A stretch of DNA of 64,000 bases from an uncultured Pseudokineococcus sp. (GTDB lineage Bacteria; Actinomycetota; Actinomycetes; Actinomycetales; Quadrisphaeraceae): assembly GCF_947495735.1 (NCBI RefSeq), contig NZ_CANMAA010000013.1, forward strand, positions 41,802 to 105,801, given 5' to 3'. Numbering within the stretch: the first letter of the stretch is position 1; the number at the start of each line of letters is the position of its first letter. Positions 8,186 through 17,111 of the stretch are shown here, in pieces. Made by a program: the position numbers and the translations under genes. The notes beneath the pieces were generated by a model. That model did not search any database, was not told the origin of the DNA, and saw nothing but the letters and a program-made list of their open reading frames with translations.

Positions 8186-8649
8186 GCGCCCGCCCGGTCC
8201 TCGTTCCCACGACCCTCCGCGAGGCGGGCGACGGCCGCCGGCTCCACGGGGACGCCCTCGTGCGCCGCCCGGGTGCGGTCGGCGACCTGCTCCGGGGCGC
8301 CCTCCCCGCACCGCTCGGCGAGCATCGCCGGACCGGCGGGCAGACGTGCCACGACCCGGTCAGGCGCGGCCCGCTGTCGACGGGGGCCGGGGTGGAGCCC
8401 CACCGCACCAGGTCCCCGCCGACGACGACGGCGAGCTCACGGCCGCTCCGCCGACACCACCTGGCTGCGGGTCCCGCGCACCCGTCGCCGCAGCGGCGCG
8501 CGCGAGCGCGGCGAGCGGACGACGTCGCCGCGGCGGACGGGGTGACGAGGTGCTCCTGCGTTCAACGACCGAGCGGCGCGGTCGACAGGACGGGTACGGC
8601 CTCGTGGGCGCCCGGAGAGGAGCGCCGGCCGTGGAGCAGGGAGCAGCAC
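8186..8649. other. 464-base gap upstream of the chemotaxis transducer
   Basis: No frame is convincing. A reverse frame between about 8400 and 8190 reads [21 protein letters not shown] with fairly normal codon usage, but it has no start context or family resemblance, so at most it is a gene remnant. A sigma-28-like promoter lies near the right end. Confidence 0.35.
8562..8588 (+). promoter_or_regulatory. Putative FliA/WhiG-type (sigma-28) promoter
   Basis: TCAA (8562-8565), 15 bases, then GTCGACAG (8581-8588). The sigma-28 consensus is TAAA-N15-GCCGATAA, so spacing is exact and the -10 matches at most informative positions. It lies about 60 bases before a methyl-accepting chemotaxis protein, a classic FliA target. 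Confidence 0.45.
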
Positions 8650-10245
8650 ATGAGCGTCACCAGGTGGAGCGTCGGTCAGCGGCTGGCTGCGGGCTTCGCG
8701 CTCGTCGCCCTGGGCGTCGTCCTCGTGACCGTCCTCGGGATCCTCCGGGTGGCGGCCATCAACGACAGGCTGTCGACGATCGAGGAGAACAGCGTCAAGC
8801 AGCGGTACGCGATCGACTTCCGGGGCAGCGTCCACGACCGGTCGATCGCGCTGCGCGACGTCGTGCTGGACGACGCGCCCCCCGAGGTGCAGGAGGACGT
8901 GGCGACGATCGAGGAGCTCCGCGCCGCCTACGAGGAGGCAGCCGCCCCGCTGGACGCCCTCATGGCCGACGAGAGCGCCACCACCGCGGCGGAGCGCGAG
9001 GCGTACGCCGTGGTGCAGGACGTCGAGGCCCGCACCACGCCGGTGGTCGAGCGCGTCGTCGAGCTGCGCGCCAGCGGCCAGGTGGACGAGGCGCGGGAGC
9101 TCGTGCTCACCGAGGCCCGACCGCTCTTCGAGGAGTGGCTGGCCTCGATCAACGCGGTCATCGACCTGGAGGAGTCCGCCAACGTGGTGCAGGCGGAGCA
9201 GGCCCGCTCCATCGGCGCCACCTTCGTGACGCTCATGCTCGTCATCTGCGCAGCGGTCGTGGCCGCGGCGTCCGGCGTCGCCTGGGTCATCACCCGCAGC
9301 ATCACGCACCCGATGCGCGACGCGGTCGGCGTCTTCGCCGCCGTCGCCCGGGGCGACCTGACCCGGCGCCTGGACACCGCCTCGAAAGACGGGCTCGGCG
9401 AGCTGGGCACCCACGCCAACGCCGCCCTGGCGCGCGTGGCCGAGGCCATGAGCGCCGTGGCCGACCACGCGAGCACCCTGGCGGCGACCAGCCAGCGCGT
9501 GGGCTCCGCGTCCGAGCAGATCGCCGCCGACGCCCGCGCCTCCAGCGCCCGCGTCGACGAGGTGGCCGTCGCCACCGACGAGGTCGCCTCGCACGTGGCG
9601 AGCGCGGCGTCGGGCAGCGAGCAGATGGGCGCCTCGATCCACGAGATCGCCGCCAGCGCCACCGAGGCCACGCACGTCGCCGGCCGGGCCGTCACCGCCG
9701 CCGAGCTCACGAACAGCACGATCGCCAAGCTCGGGGAGTCCTCCCGCCAGATCGGGGAGGTCGTCACCGCCATCAAGACCATCGCCGGCCAGACCAACCT
9801 GCTCGCCCTCAACGCGACGATCGAGGCCGCCCGCGCCGGCGAGGTCGGCCGCGGCTTCGCCGTGGTGGCCGGGGAGGTCAAGGACCTCGCCGGCGAGACG
9901 GCCCAGGCGACCGACGACATCACCCGGCGGGTCGAGGCCATCCAGGCGGACACGGCCAGCGCCGCGAGCGCCATCGAGGAGGTCTCGGCGATCATCCAGG
10001 CGATCGACGACCACCAGAGCACCATCGCCGCCGCGGTCGAGGAGCAGACGGCGACCACGGCCGAGATGAGCCGCAGCATGAACCAGGCCGCGAGCCACTC
10101 CCAGGACATCGCCGCCAGCATCACCGGCGTCGCGACGGCCACCCGGTCCACCGCCGAGTCCGTCAGCGCCGCCCAGGACGCGGCGACCGACCTCGCCGAC
10201 GTCTCCGACCGCCTGCGCGACCTCACCCGGCAGTTCACCGTGTGA
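8650..10245 (+). CDS. Methyl-accepting chemotaxis protein, membrane-bound
   Basis: The chain has 531 residues. One transmembrane segment lies near residues 12-32 and a second near 196-217; the segment between them is a helical four-helix-bundle-like sensor ([23 protein letters not shown]). A HAMP linker follows ([24 protein letters not shown]), then the long coiled-coil signalling domain with the invariant hairpin tip ([34 protein letters not shown]). It should signal to CheA/CheW at a cell pole; none of those genes is in the window. ATG 8650 has a purine-rich upstream sequence (gggagcagcac). Ends in a strong terminator. Confidence 0.95.
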   Translation: MSVTRWSVGQRLAAGFALVALGVVLVTVLGILRVAAINDRLSTIEENSVKQRYAIDFRGSVHDRSIALRDVVLDDAPPEVQEDVATIEELRAAYEEAAAPLDALMADESATTAAEREAYAVVQDVEARTTPVVERVVELRASGQVDEARELVLTEARPLFEEWLASINAVIDLEESANVVQAEQARSIGATFVTLMLVICAAVVAAASGVAWVITRSITHPMRDAVGVFAAVARGDLTRRLDTASKDGLGELGTHANAALARVAEAMSAVADHASTLAATSQRVGSASEQIAADARASSARVDEVAVATDEVASHVASAASGSEQMGASIHEIAASATEATHVAGRAVTAAELTNSTIAKLGESSRQIGEVVTAIKTIAGQTNLLALNATIEAARAGEVGRGFAVVAGEVKDLAGETAQATDDITRRVEAIQADTASAASAIEEVSAIIQAIDDHQSTIAAAVEEQTATTAEMSRSMNQAASHSQDIAASITGVATATRSTAESVSAAQDAATDLADVSDRLRDLTRQFTV

Positions 10246-10250
10246 CCGGG

Positions 10251-10278
10251 CCGGGCGCGGGCGCGGGCCCGCGCCCGG
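10251..10278. terminator. Bidirectional hairpin terminator
   Basis: A 12-base perfect stem (10251-10262 with 10267-10278) and a 4-base loop, between convergent genes. Confidence 0.65.
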
Positions 10279-10292
10279 TGGTGACGGGCGCC

Positions 10293-11177
10293 TCAGCCGC
10301 GGCCGAGGAGCTCCAGCAGCGCCGCGGTCAGCTCGGCGGGGGCCTCCTCGGCCATGTGGTGGCCGCTCGGGACGGTCGCGCCGCGCAGGTCCGGCGCCCA
10401 CGGGCGCCAGACGGCGAGGACGTCGCCGTAGAGGTCCTCCAGGTCGTCCTCGGTCGACCAGACGACGAGCGTCGGGCACGCGAGCTGCCGCCCGGCCGCG
10501 CGGTCGGCGTCGTCGGCGGCCCGGTCGACCCCCAGGCCCGCCCGGTAGTCCTCGAGCACGGCGCGCACGACGGCCGGGTCCCGGACGGCCGCGAGGTGGT
10601 CGGCGTAGTTCTCCTCCCCCATGCGCGCCGCCCGGCCGGGGTCGGTGGCCTCCGTGCCGTACCAGGCGTCGGGGTCGGCGGTGATGACGCGCTCGGCCAC
10701 CCCGGGGCGGGCGGAGGAGGACCAGTGCCACCAGGCGGTGGCGAAGCGCGCGTCGGCGCGGGCGAGCGCCTCGCCGATCGGGACGCCGTCGAGGACGGCG
10801 AGGTGCGTGACGACCTCGGGGTGGTCCATCGCCAGGCGGTGGGCGACGTAGCCGCCGCGGTCGTGGCCGACGACGGCGAACCGCTCGTGCCCCAGCTCCC
10901 GCAGGAGGGTCACGACGTCGCCGGCCATGGCCCGCTTCGAGGCCTGCGCCGCGTCGGGCAGCGGGGCCGGCGCCGTCGAGCGCCCGTAGCCCCGCAGGTC
11001 CGGGCACACGACCGAGAAGCCCGCGGCGACGAGCCGAGGCGCCACGCGGTGCCAGGTGGTGTGCGTGCGCGGGTGGCCGTGCAGCAGCACCACCGGCGGG
11101 CCCTGCCCGCCGGTGCGGAACCGCAGCCGGACGCCGTCGCCGACGTCCGCGGAGCGGAGCGAGAAGCCCTCGAGCAC
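10293..11177 (-). CDS. Alpha/beta hydrolase, haloacetate-dehalogenase-like
   Basis: The 294-residue protein has oxyanion motif LLHGHPRTHTTWHRVAPRL, nucleophile elbow VGHDRGGYVAHRLAMDHP with Asp as nucleophile, the WWHWSSS segment, and a C-terminal SGHHMAEEAP with the catalytic His. Asp in GHDRGG plus the HW pair are features of fluoroacetate/haloacetate dehalogenases, where His and Trp bind halide. However, the second substrate-binding Arg of true fluoroacetate dehalogenases (DRGxR) is Tyr here, so the substrate is probably different, for example another haloacid or an epoxide. GTG start. Convergent with the chemotaxis gene and close to a PPOX gene on the same strand. Confidence 0.8.
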   Translation of the reverse strand: MLEGFSLRSADVGDGVRLRFRTGGQGPPVVLLHGHPRTHTTWHRVAPRLVAAGFSVVCPDLRGYGRSTAPAPLPDAAQASKRAMAGDVVTLLRELGHERFAVVGHDRGGYVAHRLAMDHPEVVTHLAVLDGVPIGEALARADARFATAWWHWSSSARPGVAERVITADPDAWYGTEATDPGRAARMGEENYADHLAAVRDPAVVRAVLEDYRAGLGVDRAADDADRAAGRQLACPTLVVWSTEDDLEDLYGDVLAVWRPWAPDLRGATVPSGHHMAEEAPAELTAALLELLGRG

Positions 11178-11203
11178 CTCGGGTCCCTGCTGGTCGCGCG
11201 GGC

Positions 11204-11761
11204 TCAGCGGCCGGGCATGGCGGGGAGGCCGTCGATGCTCTCGGCGTTCGCCGTCTCCCAGTACCCGGGGTAGTAGTCCTCGCCGCTGCGCTCCTGGACC
11301 CGGTCGAGGACGTCGCGGTCCCCGCGGAAGTCCATGAGCGGCACGGAGAACCCGCAGGAGTCCGAGATGCGCCCGACGTCGACCACGACGATCGCGCGCT
11401 GCCCGACCGTGCGCTCCTTGCCGAAGCGCTCGCGGAGCCCGGCGAACTCCTCGTCCGTCGTGAGCACCACGCGGCCGCGACCGTGGAGGCGCACGATGGT
11501 CGGCCTGCCGTCGAAGGCGGTGAACATGACGACGATGCGCCCGTTCTCGCGCACGTGGGCGATGGTCTCGGCGCCGGAGCCGCTGTAGTCCAGGTAGGCG
11601 ACGGTGCGCCCGTCGAGCACGGCGAAGGTTCCGTCCATGCCCTTCGGCGAGACGTTGACGTGGCCGTCGGCCGCGAGGGGGGCGGTGGCGACGAAGTAGA
11701 CCGGCTGCCGAGCCATCCAGCCCGCGAGGTCGTCGCTGATCGCGTCGTAGACGGTGGCCAT
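11204..11761 (-). CDS. Pyridoxamine 5'-phosphate oxidase-family (PPOX) protein
   Basis: A 185-residue protein with the split-barrel flavin-binding fold: FVATAPLAADGHVNVSPKGMDG, VAYLDYSGSGAETIAHVRENGRIVVMFTAF and LHGRGRVVLTTD are typical strands of this family. Relatives of this length bind FMN (or F420) and are annotated only as PPOX-family proteins; the YYPGYW tail is shared within the subgroup. The start ATG 11761 has CACGAT six bases upstream and no SD, so it is likely leaderless. The gene lies 26 bases upstream of the hydrolase on the same strand, so they may be cotranscribed. Confidence 0.8.
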   Translation of the reverse strand: MATVYDAISDDLAGWMARQPVYFVATAPLAADGHVNVSPKGMDGTFAVLDGRTVAYLDYSGSGAETIAHVRENGRIVVMFTAFDGRPTIVRLHGRGRVVLTTDEEFAGLRERFGKERTVGQRAIVVVDVGRISDSCGFSVPLMDFRGDRDVLDRVQERSGEDYYPGYWETANAESIDGLPAMPGR

Positions 11762-11853
11762 GGGCTCATCGTGGCAGCACCCGCCGCGAGCACGAGCGCG
11801 CGCGGCCCGGGCCGGCCCCGCCCCGGCACGGCCCCCCGGGGGGCGCGCGGAGG

Positions 11854-13392
11854 TCAGCCGCGGGCGGCGAAGTTCTCGGCCATCGCCGCCTGCTGCGCGA
11901 GGACGTCGGCGATGCGCGACTGGACGACGTCCATCTGGCTGATGATCTCGCTCGTCTCGTGGATGCCCGCGGAGACGGCGACGCTGCTCGCCTGGATGGT
12001 CCGCACCTGCTCGGCGACGCGCTCGGTCGCGGCGGCCGTCTCGCGCGCCAGCTCCTTCACCTCGCCCGCGACGACGGCGAAGCCGCGCCCCACCTCACCG
12101 GCGCGGGCGGCCTCGATCGTCGCGTTGAGGGCCAGGAGGTTCGTCTGCGCCGCGATCTTGGAGATGACGTCGATGACGTCGCTGATGGCCGCCGACGCGC
12201 TGGCCAGGGCGTCGACCTCCGTGGTCAGCGTCGCCGTCCGGGCGACCGCCGCTCCGGCCACGGCGTGCGCGTCCTCGGTCGCCCCGCGGACGAGCGACAC
12301 CGTGCCCAGGAGCTCCTGCGCCTTCTCCGCGTCGGAGTGCGTCCGCCGCATGCGCTCGAGGTGCTGGGACAGGAGCTGCTGGACGTTCCGCAGCGCAGAC
12401 CCCCGCGACTCGGACAGGTCCATGACCTCGGTGGTGAAGAAGTCCATCGTCCCGACGACCCGGTCGTCCACGAGCACGGGCAGGCACACCCCCGAGCGGA
12501 CGCCCGCGCGGCCCGCGGCGGGAGCGCGGACGCAGTCGGTCAGCTGGCTGAGGTCGCGGACGAACACCATGTCGCGGGCGCGCCACGCGCGTCCGGCGAG
12601 GCCGACGCCCTCGGCGAAGGTGGCCGCGCGGGTGACCTGGCGGAACTCCTCCCCCGCCGAGCCCGACTCGACGGCGAAGCGCAGGACGTCGCCGTCCACG
12701 GCCCAGAAGGAGCCGTACGCCCAGCCGAAGGCGTCGCGCACGGTGTCCAGCGCCGTCGTGATGGCCGAGGCCTCGTCGGTGGTGGTGGCGATCTGGCTGA
12801 CGACGGTCGTGACCGCCAGGCGGGAGCTGGAGACCTCCTCGAGCTCGCGAGCCGCCAGCGCGCGCTGGCGCGCGTGGGCGGCGATGCGGCCGATCGCCTC
12901 CCACTTCTCGGCGCGGGCGCCGAAGAAGGGCAGACCCTCGCGGGTGTAGAACTCCTGGACCGCCACGACCTGGCCGCCCTGCAGGACGGGCAGGCAGCAG
13001 CCGCCGGTCATGCCCGCGTCCGCGGCGGCGCGCCAGCGCTGGCAGGAGAGGTCGCCGCCGCTCCCGGCGGCCAGCACGGGCTTGCGCGTGCGCACGGCCT
13101 GCCCGACGAGGCCGGCGTCCCGGTCGATGACGCGCGCGCCCCCGGCGGCCGTCGCCATCGCGGGGACCAGGTCACCGGTCTCGTGGGCCAGCGCGAACCG
13201 GCCGTCGTCGGTGGGCAGCCAGACGGCGCCGTAGGTGAGCGCCAGCGCGGGCACCAGCGCCCCGATGATCCGCGCGTGCGCGTCGGCCTCGCTGTCCACC
13301 CCCTCGTCCAGGGCGGACATGATCTCCTCGAGGGCCTCGACGTCGCGGGGCGTGGTGGGAGCCTGGTGGCCTTGGGCACGTGTGCGTCTCAC
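11854..13392 (-). CDS. Soluble GAF-type methyl-accepting chemotaxis protein
   Basis: The chain has 512 residues and no transmembrane segment. Two GAF-like sensor domains lie at about residues 15-175 ([51 protein letters not shown]) and 185-340 ([40 protein letters not shown]). The C-terminus is a short MCP signalling domain with the canonical tip ([20 protein letters not shown]). It should be a cytoplasmic chemoreceptor. The start GTG 13392 has GAGGAG just upstream. The upstream longer frame is discarded as Arg-rich noise. A TCAA-N15-GGACGAGG element precedes the start. Confidence 0.9.
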   Translation of the reverse strand: MRRTRAQGHQAPTTPRDVEALEEIMSALDEGVDSEADAHARIIGALVPALALTYGAVWLPTDDGRFALAHETGDLVPAMATAAGGARVIDRDAGLVGQAVRTRKPVLAAGSGGDLSCQRWRAAADAGMTGGCCLPVLQGGQVVAVQEFYTREGLPFFGARAEKWEAIGRIAAHARQRALAARELEEVSSSRLAVTTVVSQIATTTDEASAITTALDTVRDAFGWAYGSFWAVDGDVLRFAVESGSAGEEFRQVTRAATFAEGVGLAGRAWRARDMVFVRDLSQLTDCVRAPAAGRAGVRSGVCLPVLVDDRVVGTMDFFTTEVMDLSESRGSALRNVQQLLSQHLERMRRTHSDAEKAQELLGTVSLVRGATEDAHAVAGAAVARTATLTTEVDALASASAAISDVIDVISKIAAQTNLLALNATIEAARAGEVGRGFAVVAGEVKELARETAAATERVAEQVRTIQASSVAVSAGIHETSEIISQMDVVQSRIADVLAQQAAMAENFAARG

Positions 13393-13400
13393 AGTGCTCT

Positions 13401-13427
13401 CCTCGTCCGGGGAGGCCCGCACCTTGA
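13401..13427 (-). promoter_or_regulatory. Weak sigma-28-like element before the soluble chemoreceptor
   Basis: On the reverse strand TCAA (13427-13424) and GGACGAGG (13408-13401) are 15 bases apart, the same spacing as at 8562-8588. The -10 match is poorer and it overlaps the ribosome-binding site, so this is tentative. Confidence 0.25.
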
Positions 13428-13598
13428 CCCCGGGCGCCGCGAGTGCCGGCCGCGCGCTGGACCGTCCGGGTGACCCGCTCGCCCCGCCCGCCAGGCTCCT
13501 CCACCCCTCGGCACGGCCGGCTCCGCCGAGCAGGCCCGTCGTCGCGGCCCTACCCTCAGGCACCCCCCGCGACCGCGCGAGGGCGAGGAGGGACAGCC

Positions 13599-13781
13599 AT
13601 GGGCATCGTGAACAAGCTGCTGCGCTCAGCCAAGCAGGCCGCGGCGCGCGGCGGCAGCACCGGCAGGACCCGCGGGACGACCGGGGCCCCGCGCCGATCG
13701 GGCACGGGTCGTCCGGCGACCGGGGGCGGCGCCGGCGGCGGCGCCGTCGGGAAGGTCCTCCGGGGCCTGCGCAAGCGCTGA
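13599..13781 (+). CDS. Small basic protein of unknown function
   Basis: A 60-residue protein starting [19 protein letters not shown], then a Gly/Arg/Thr-rich middle and an amphipathic basic end ([11 protein letters not shown]). The start ATG 13599 has a strong GAGGAGGGA ribosome-binding site seven bases away. I do not recognise the family. The basic, flexible composition suggests nucleic-acid or membrane-surface binding, but that is only inference. A terminator follows directly. Confidence 0.6.
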   Translation: MGIVNKLLRSAKQAAARGGSTGRTRGTTGAPRRSGTGRPATGGGAGGGAVGKVLRGLRKR

Positions 13782-13788
13782 CCGACCG

Positions 13789-13817
13789 GCCACCGGGGCG
13801 GTCTCCGCCCCGGTGGC
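13789..13817. terminator. Bidirectional hairpin terminator
   Basis: A perfect 13-base stem (13789-13801 with 13805-13817) with a TCT loop, exactly between convergent genes and abutting the stop at 13818. Confidence 0.7.
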
Positions 13818-14327
13818 TCAGGCCGGTCGCCGCATCCGCCGCTCGCAGCGGTCGTCCGGCGCCGGACCGGCGTCGACGAAGCCGTGGCGCACGTACAGGC
13901 GCCGCGCCGCCTCGTTGCCGGCCATGACCGAGAGGGCCACGGCCGCCCCGGGGAGCTCCCGGGAGGCCCACCCGAGGACCCCCTCCACCGCGGCGTCGCC
14001 GACGCCGCGGCCCCGCGCCCCGGGCGCCACCCACATCGAGATGAGCTCGACCTCGGGCTCCCCGACGGGCGAGGGCGCGGTGGCCGCGACGACGCCCACG
14101 GGCTCCCCCGCGAGCTCGACCACGAGGTGGAGCGCCACGTCGCGCAGGCGCGCGCGCCAGCGCTCCTCCCGGTCGCCGTCACCGCTCCACTGGGCGAGCG
14201 TCGAGCCGAAGGCCTCCGGGGCGTCCTCGAGCGACGCCCGGCGCAGCCGGCGCCACAGCGGCCAGTCCTCCTCGCCGAGGCGGCGCAGCGACGGCGAGGG
14301 CCGGTCCGCGGGCGGGCGGGTGCTCAC
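13818..14327 (-). CDS. GNAT-family N-acetyltransferase
   Basis: A 169-residue protein from GTG 14327. Opening [29 protein letters not shown] is typical of actinobacterial GNATs. The acetyl-CoA site is [24 protein letters not shown], matching the R/Q-x-x-G-x-G/A loop, and the last part has [20 protein letters not shown], the usual N-x-x-A-x-x-x-Y motif. The start overlaps the stop of the upstream GNAT gene (GTGA), so the two are translationally coupled. The substrate is unknown. Confidence 0.85.
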   Translation of the reverse strand: MSTRPPADRPSPSLRRLGEEDWPLWRRLRRASLEDAPEAFGSTLAQWSGDGDREERWRARLRDVALHLVVELAGEPVGVVAATAPSPVGEPEVELISMWVAPGARGRGVGDAAVEGVLGWASRELPGAAVALSVMAGNEAARRLYVRHGFVDAGPAPDDRCERRMRRPA

Positions 14328-14936
14328 GAGCGCACCAGCAGGGCGAGCGCGTCGGCCGGCACCGGCCGGTCGGCCCAGACCAGCCGGACGGCCCCGGGGT
14401 CCGAGGTCCCGACGTCGGCCCCCCGCCAGACGAGGTCCAGGCCGGCGTGCTCGACGGCGCGCCGCGAGCCCCCGTCGTGCTCCAGCAGGTCGGCGACGAC
14501 CGGCAGGTCGGGCCGCACGGCCGCCGCGGCGCTCCGGGCGGCGACGAGCTCCTGCGCCAGACCGCGGCCCCGCACCCCGTCGGAGGAGGCGGTGGCGGTG
14601 GCGGTGGCGGTGGCGGTGGCGGTGGCGGTGGCGGTGGCGGTGGCGGTGGTTCCACACCACGCCGTGGCGGACGTCGCAGCCGCCGACGCCCAGCAGGCGC
14701 CCCGCCTCCTCGCCGTCCCGGCCGCGAGCGACCCAGCTGCCGAGGCCGCAGTCGTCCCAGCCCTGCTGCCACCGGGCGACCACCACGCGGGTCTGCTGCC
14801 CGAGCACCTGTCGGCCGCTCGGCAGGCGCTCCTCCGCCCCGAGGTCGGCGTGCAGGGCGTGCACCTCGCCGAGGTCGTCGTCGGTCGGGCGCCGCAGCTC
14901 CAGCCGCTCGGCCAGCACCCGCTCGAGGTCCCCCAC
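14324..14936 (-). pseudogene. GNAT-family acetyltransferase split by a microsatellite frameshift
   Basis: The N-terminal half (VGDLERVLAERLELRRPTDD, VVVARWQQGWDDCGLGSWVA, GVGGCDVRHGVVWN) is in one reverse frame; the C-terminal half with the acetyl-CoA loop (DGVRGRGLAQELVAARSA, then GGSRRAVEHAGLDLVWRG) is in another. The frame changes inside a 63-base GGTGGC hexamer tract at 14588-14650. The hexamer itself keeps frame, so an extra +1 change is needed. Either repeat expansion plus an indel disabled the gene or the tract is mis-sequenced. The ends are intact, which favours recent damage or an error. Confidence 0.6.
14588..14650. repeat. GGTGGC hexamer microsatellite
   Basis: GGC, nine perfect GGTGGC copies and a final GGTGGT, 63 bases in all, inside the broken GNAT gene. 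On the coding (reverse) strand it would read (His-Arg)n or (Thr-Ala)n depending on frame. Confidence 0.9.
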
Positions 14937-15004
14937 GCGGGCGAGCCTCGCACGGGCGCCGCCGCTCTCGCCGCGACGGACGGCCGTCGGAGCGCCGCGC
15001 CGCG

Positions 15005-15532
15005 TCAGCCCTCGCGGAGCTCGGCCGGCAGCGCGTCGAACCACTCGACCACGGCCGTCTCGTAGCGGGTCCCGAAGTCCAGGGTCACCAGGTCGACCGG
15101 TCGCGCCCCGGCCGCCAGCGCCTCGACCCGCGCCTGGTGGTAGCCCTCCAGCCGAGCCGCGTGCACGGCGCGGTGCTGGGCGACGAAGGCGGCGAGCTCT
15201 CCCGGCGGCAGGTGCCGGGCGAAGGCCAGCACGAGCAGCAGCGGGTACCGGATCTGCTCCTCGGCGGGGAGACGGGACAGCCACTGCCGGAACGCCTCCC
15301 GCCCCTCGTCGGTCACGGCGTACGCCCGGCGGTCGCGGGCGCCGACCTCGGCGGCGACCACCAGCCCGTCGTCGGCCATGGCGGCGAGCTCCCGGTAGAC
15401 CTGGCTGCGGGTGAGGCTCCAGAAGTCGCCGATGGCGCGCTCGGCCGTCCGGAGGAGGTCGTAGCCCGACTGCGGCCCGTCGTGGAGGAACCCGAGCAGG
15501 GACGCCGCGGTGGCGTTGAGAGCCCTCGGCAT
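15005..15532 (-). CDS. PadR-family transcriptional regulator
   Basis: The 175-residue protein has an N-terminal winged helix of PadR type: ASLLGFLHDGPQSGYDLL, SLTRSQVYRELAAMADDGLV and RDRRAYAVTDEGREAF. A helical C-terminal region (LAAFVAQHRAVHAARLEGY) is the usual PadR dimerisation/ligand part. ATG 15532 is preceded by an agggaggggg SD. It is divergent from a small membrane-protein gene, and two similar near-palindromes in the 94-base gap look like its operators. PadR proteins usually repress the divergent gene in response to a phenolic or hydrophobic ligand. Confidence 0.85.
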   Translation of the reverse strand: MPRALNATAASLLGFLHDGPQSGYDLLRTAERAIGDFWSLTRSQVYRELAAMADDGLVVAAEVGARDRRAYAVTDEGREAFRQWLSRLPAEEQIRYPLLLVLAFARHLPPGELAAFVAQHRAVHAARLEGYHQARVEALAAGARPVDLVTLDFGTRYETAVVEWFDALPAELREG

Positions 15533-15565
15533 CGCCACCCCCTCCCTGCGCCCGGGTCTTGACCA

Positions 15566-15614
15566 TCCACTGTAGACCGTGCCACGCTCCCGGCATCGAC
15601 AGTCCACAGTGGAC
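15566..15614. promoter_or_regulatory. Two similar near-palindromes, candidate PadR operators
   Basis: ATCCACTGTAGACC (15566-15579) and GTCCACAGTGGAC (15602-15614) share TCCAC-N-GT-R-GAC; the second is a perfect 6+1+6 palindrome. They lie 36 bases apart between divergent starts at 15532 and 15627. A TTGACC hexamer at 15560-15565 could be a -35 for the right-hand gene. Confidence 0.5.
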
Positions 15615-15626
15615 ACGGGAGCCGAG

Positions 15627-16124
15627 ATGGACCTGCACACCGCCCTGCTCGTGCCGCACGTCGTCGCCGGCGGCCTCGGGCTGCTGCTCGGCCCCGTCGT
15701 CATGGCGCTGCCCAAGCGGCGCGACCGCCACGGCCTCGCCGGCCGGGTCTACGTGCCCGTCGCGGTCGTCATGACCACGACGGCGCTGGGCCTGTTCGCC
15801 CTCGACCCCGGGCGCCTGTGGGGCCTCGCCCTGATCGCCGCCGCGACGCTCGTCACCGCACTCTCGGGGGCGTCCCTGGCCCGCCGCCGGCCGCGCGGCT
15901 GGGTGCCGGCGCACATCCGCCTCATGGGCGCGTCCTACCTGTCCTTCGTCACGGCCTTCCTGCTCACGCAGTGGTCGAGCCCGCTCGCCTGGATCCTCCC
16001 GACCGCCGTCGGCACGCCCCTCATGGCCCTGGCGGTCTCCCGGCTCCCGCCCGGGATGCGCGCGACGGGCGGGCGACCGCGGAGCGCCGCCGCCCGCCCC
16101 GCCGAGACGGTGCCCGGCACCTGA
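15627..16124 (+). CDS. Small polytopic membrane protein (DUF2306-like)
   Basis: A 165-residue protein with four to five hydrophobic segments: ALLVPHVVAGGLGLLLGPVVM, VPVAVVMTTTALGLFAL, LALIAAATLVTALSGA and ILPTAVGTPLMALAV. The His in the first segment and HIRLMGASYLSFV near the third are typical of DUF2306-like proteins. The function is unknown. ATG 15627 is preferred over the earlier ATG because the predicted operators lie between the two. Likely repressed by the divergent PadR protein. Confidence 0.6.
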   Translation: MDLHTALLVPHVVAGGLGLLLGPVVMALPKRRDRHGLAGRVYVPVAVVMTTTALGLFALDPGRLWGLALIAAATLVTALSGASLARRRPRGWVPAHIRLMGASYLSFVTAFLLTQWSSPLAWILPTAVGTPLMALAVSRLPPGMRATGGRPRSAAARPAETVPGT

Positions 16125-16186
16125 GGCCGCGCGTCACGGTGCCGTCACGACGTGCGCGGCACGGACCCGCGCGCACCCGGGGCCCC

Positions 16187-16215
16187 GCGAGCGGTGGCAG
16201 AGTTCGGCCACTCGC
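16187..16215. terminator. Hairpin between the membrane-protein gene and the ABC operon
   Basis: GCGAG-N2-GTGGC (16187-16198) pairs with GCCAC-TCGC (16207-16215), loop eight bases. It could terminate the upstream gene or lie in the leader of the ABC operon. Confidence 0.4.
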
Positions 16216-16258
16216 CCGTCGACGCCGGCGGGCCGCACCCCGAGCACCGGAGGATCCC

Positions 16259-17083
16259 GTGACCAGGACCAGGACGACCGTCGCCGCCGCCGTGAGCGCG
16301 CTCGCGCTGCTGGGCGCCGCCGCCTGCGGGAGCGAGGAGGAGCCGGCGACCACCGAGGGCGGCGTCGAGCTCATCTCGGCCGGGACGCTGACGACGTGCA
16401 CGCACCTGCCCTACGAGCCCTTCCAGTTCGAGGACGGCGGAGAGATCGTCGGCTTCGACGTGGACGTCGTCGACGCGATCGCGGCCGACCTGGGGGTGGA
16501 GCAGGAGGTCATCGACATCCCCTTCGAGACCATCCAGTCGGGCGAGGCGCTCAACGCCGGCCAGTGCGACCTCGCGGCCGCCGGCATGACGATCACGGAC
16601 GTGCGCGAGGAGAACATGGACTTCTCCACGCCGTACTTCGAGGCCACGCAGGCCCTCATCACCCCCGTGGGCTCCGGCCTCGACTCCGCCGACGCGCTGG
16701 AGGGGCGCCGCCTCGCGGTCCAGTCCGGCACGACCGGCGCCGTCTACGCCGAGGAGCAGATCCCCGGCGCCGAGCTGGTCACCTTCGAGGACCTCGCGCT
16801 GCTCCTCACCGCGGTCGAGAGCGGCCAGGTGGACGCCGCCATCAACGACAACGGCGTGCTGCTCGACTACGCCGCCGACAACCCCGACCTCGAGGTGACC
16901 ACCGAGTTCAACACCGGCGAGCAGTACGGCATCGGGGTCCGCACGGGCAACACCGCGCTGCTCGAGCAGGTCGACGCCACCCTCGCGCGCCTCGACGACG
17001 ACGGGAGCTACGACGAGATCTACACGACGTGGTTCGGGGCGGCGCCGGGCGAGGCGGCGAGCGCCGCGCCGACCGGCAGCTGA
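16259..17083 (+). CDS. Polar amino-acid ABC transporter, substrate-binding lipoprotein
   Basis: A 274-residue protein with a lipoprotein signal peptide: basic TRTRT start, hydrophobic ALALLGAAA, then lipobox Cys at residue 23. The mature part is a family-3 periplasmic-binding fold: TLTTCTHLPYEPFQFEDGGEIVGFDVDVV, DLAAAGMTITDVREENMDFSTPYF, GRRLAVQSGTTGAVY and AINDNGVLLDYA. The Arg in DVREEN and the Asp in the AAINDN segment are usual ligand contacts. GTG 16259 has a GGAGGA SD. First gene of a three-gene operon with permease and ATPase. The ligand may be glutamate/glutamine-like, but this is not certain. Confidence 0.9.
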   Translation: MTRTRTTVAAAVSALALLGAAACGSEEEPATTEGGVELISAGTLTTCTHLPYEPFQFEDGGEIVGFDVDVVDAIAADLGVEQEVIDIPFETIQSGEALNAGQCDLAAAGMTITDVREENMDFSTPYFEATQALITPVGSGLDSADALEGRRLAVQSGTTGAVYAEEQIPGAELVTFEDLALLLTAVESGQVDAAINDNGVLLDYAADNPDLEVTTEFNTGEQYGIGVRTGNTALLEQVDATLARLDDDGSYDEIYTTWFGAAPGEAASAAPTGS

Positions 17084-17111
17084 CGCGGCCGGTGAGCAGC
17101 AGGAGGTCACG

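Noticed and set aside
8190..8400. Reverse frame with [21 protein letters not shown]
   Set aside because: No start signal, no recognisable fold, and it runs on into antisense of the GNAT gene.
14447..15562. Forward frame with a poly-glycine stretch
   Set aside because: The poly-Gly is only the GGTGGC microsatellite read in frame; the rest is antisense to the GNAT and PadR genes.
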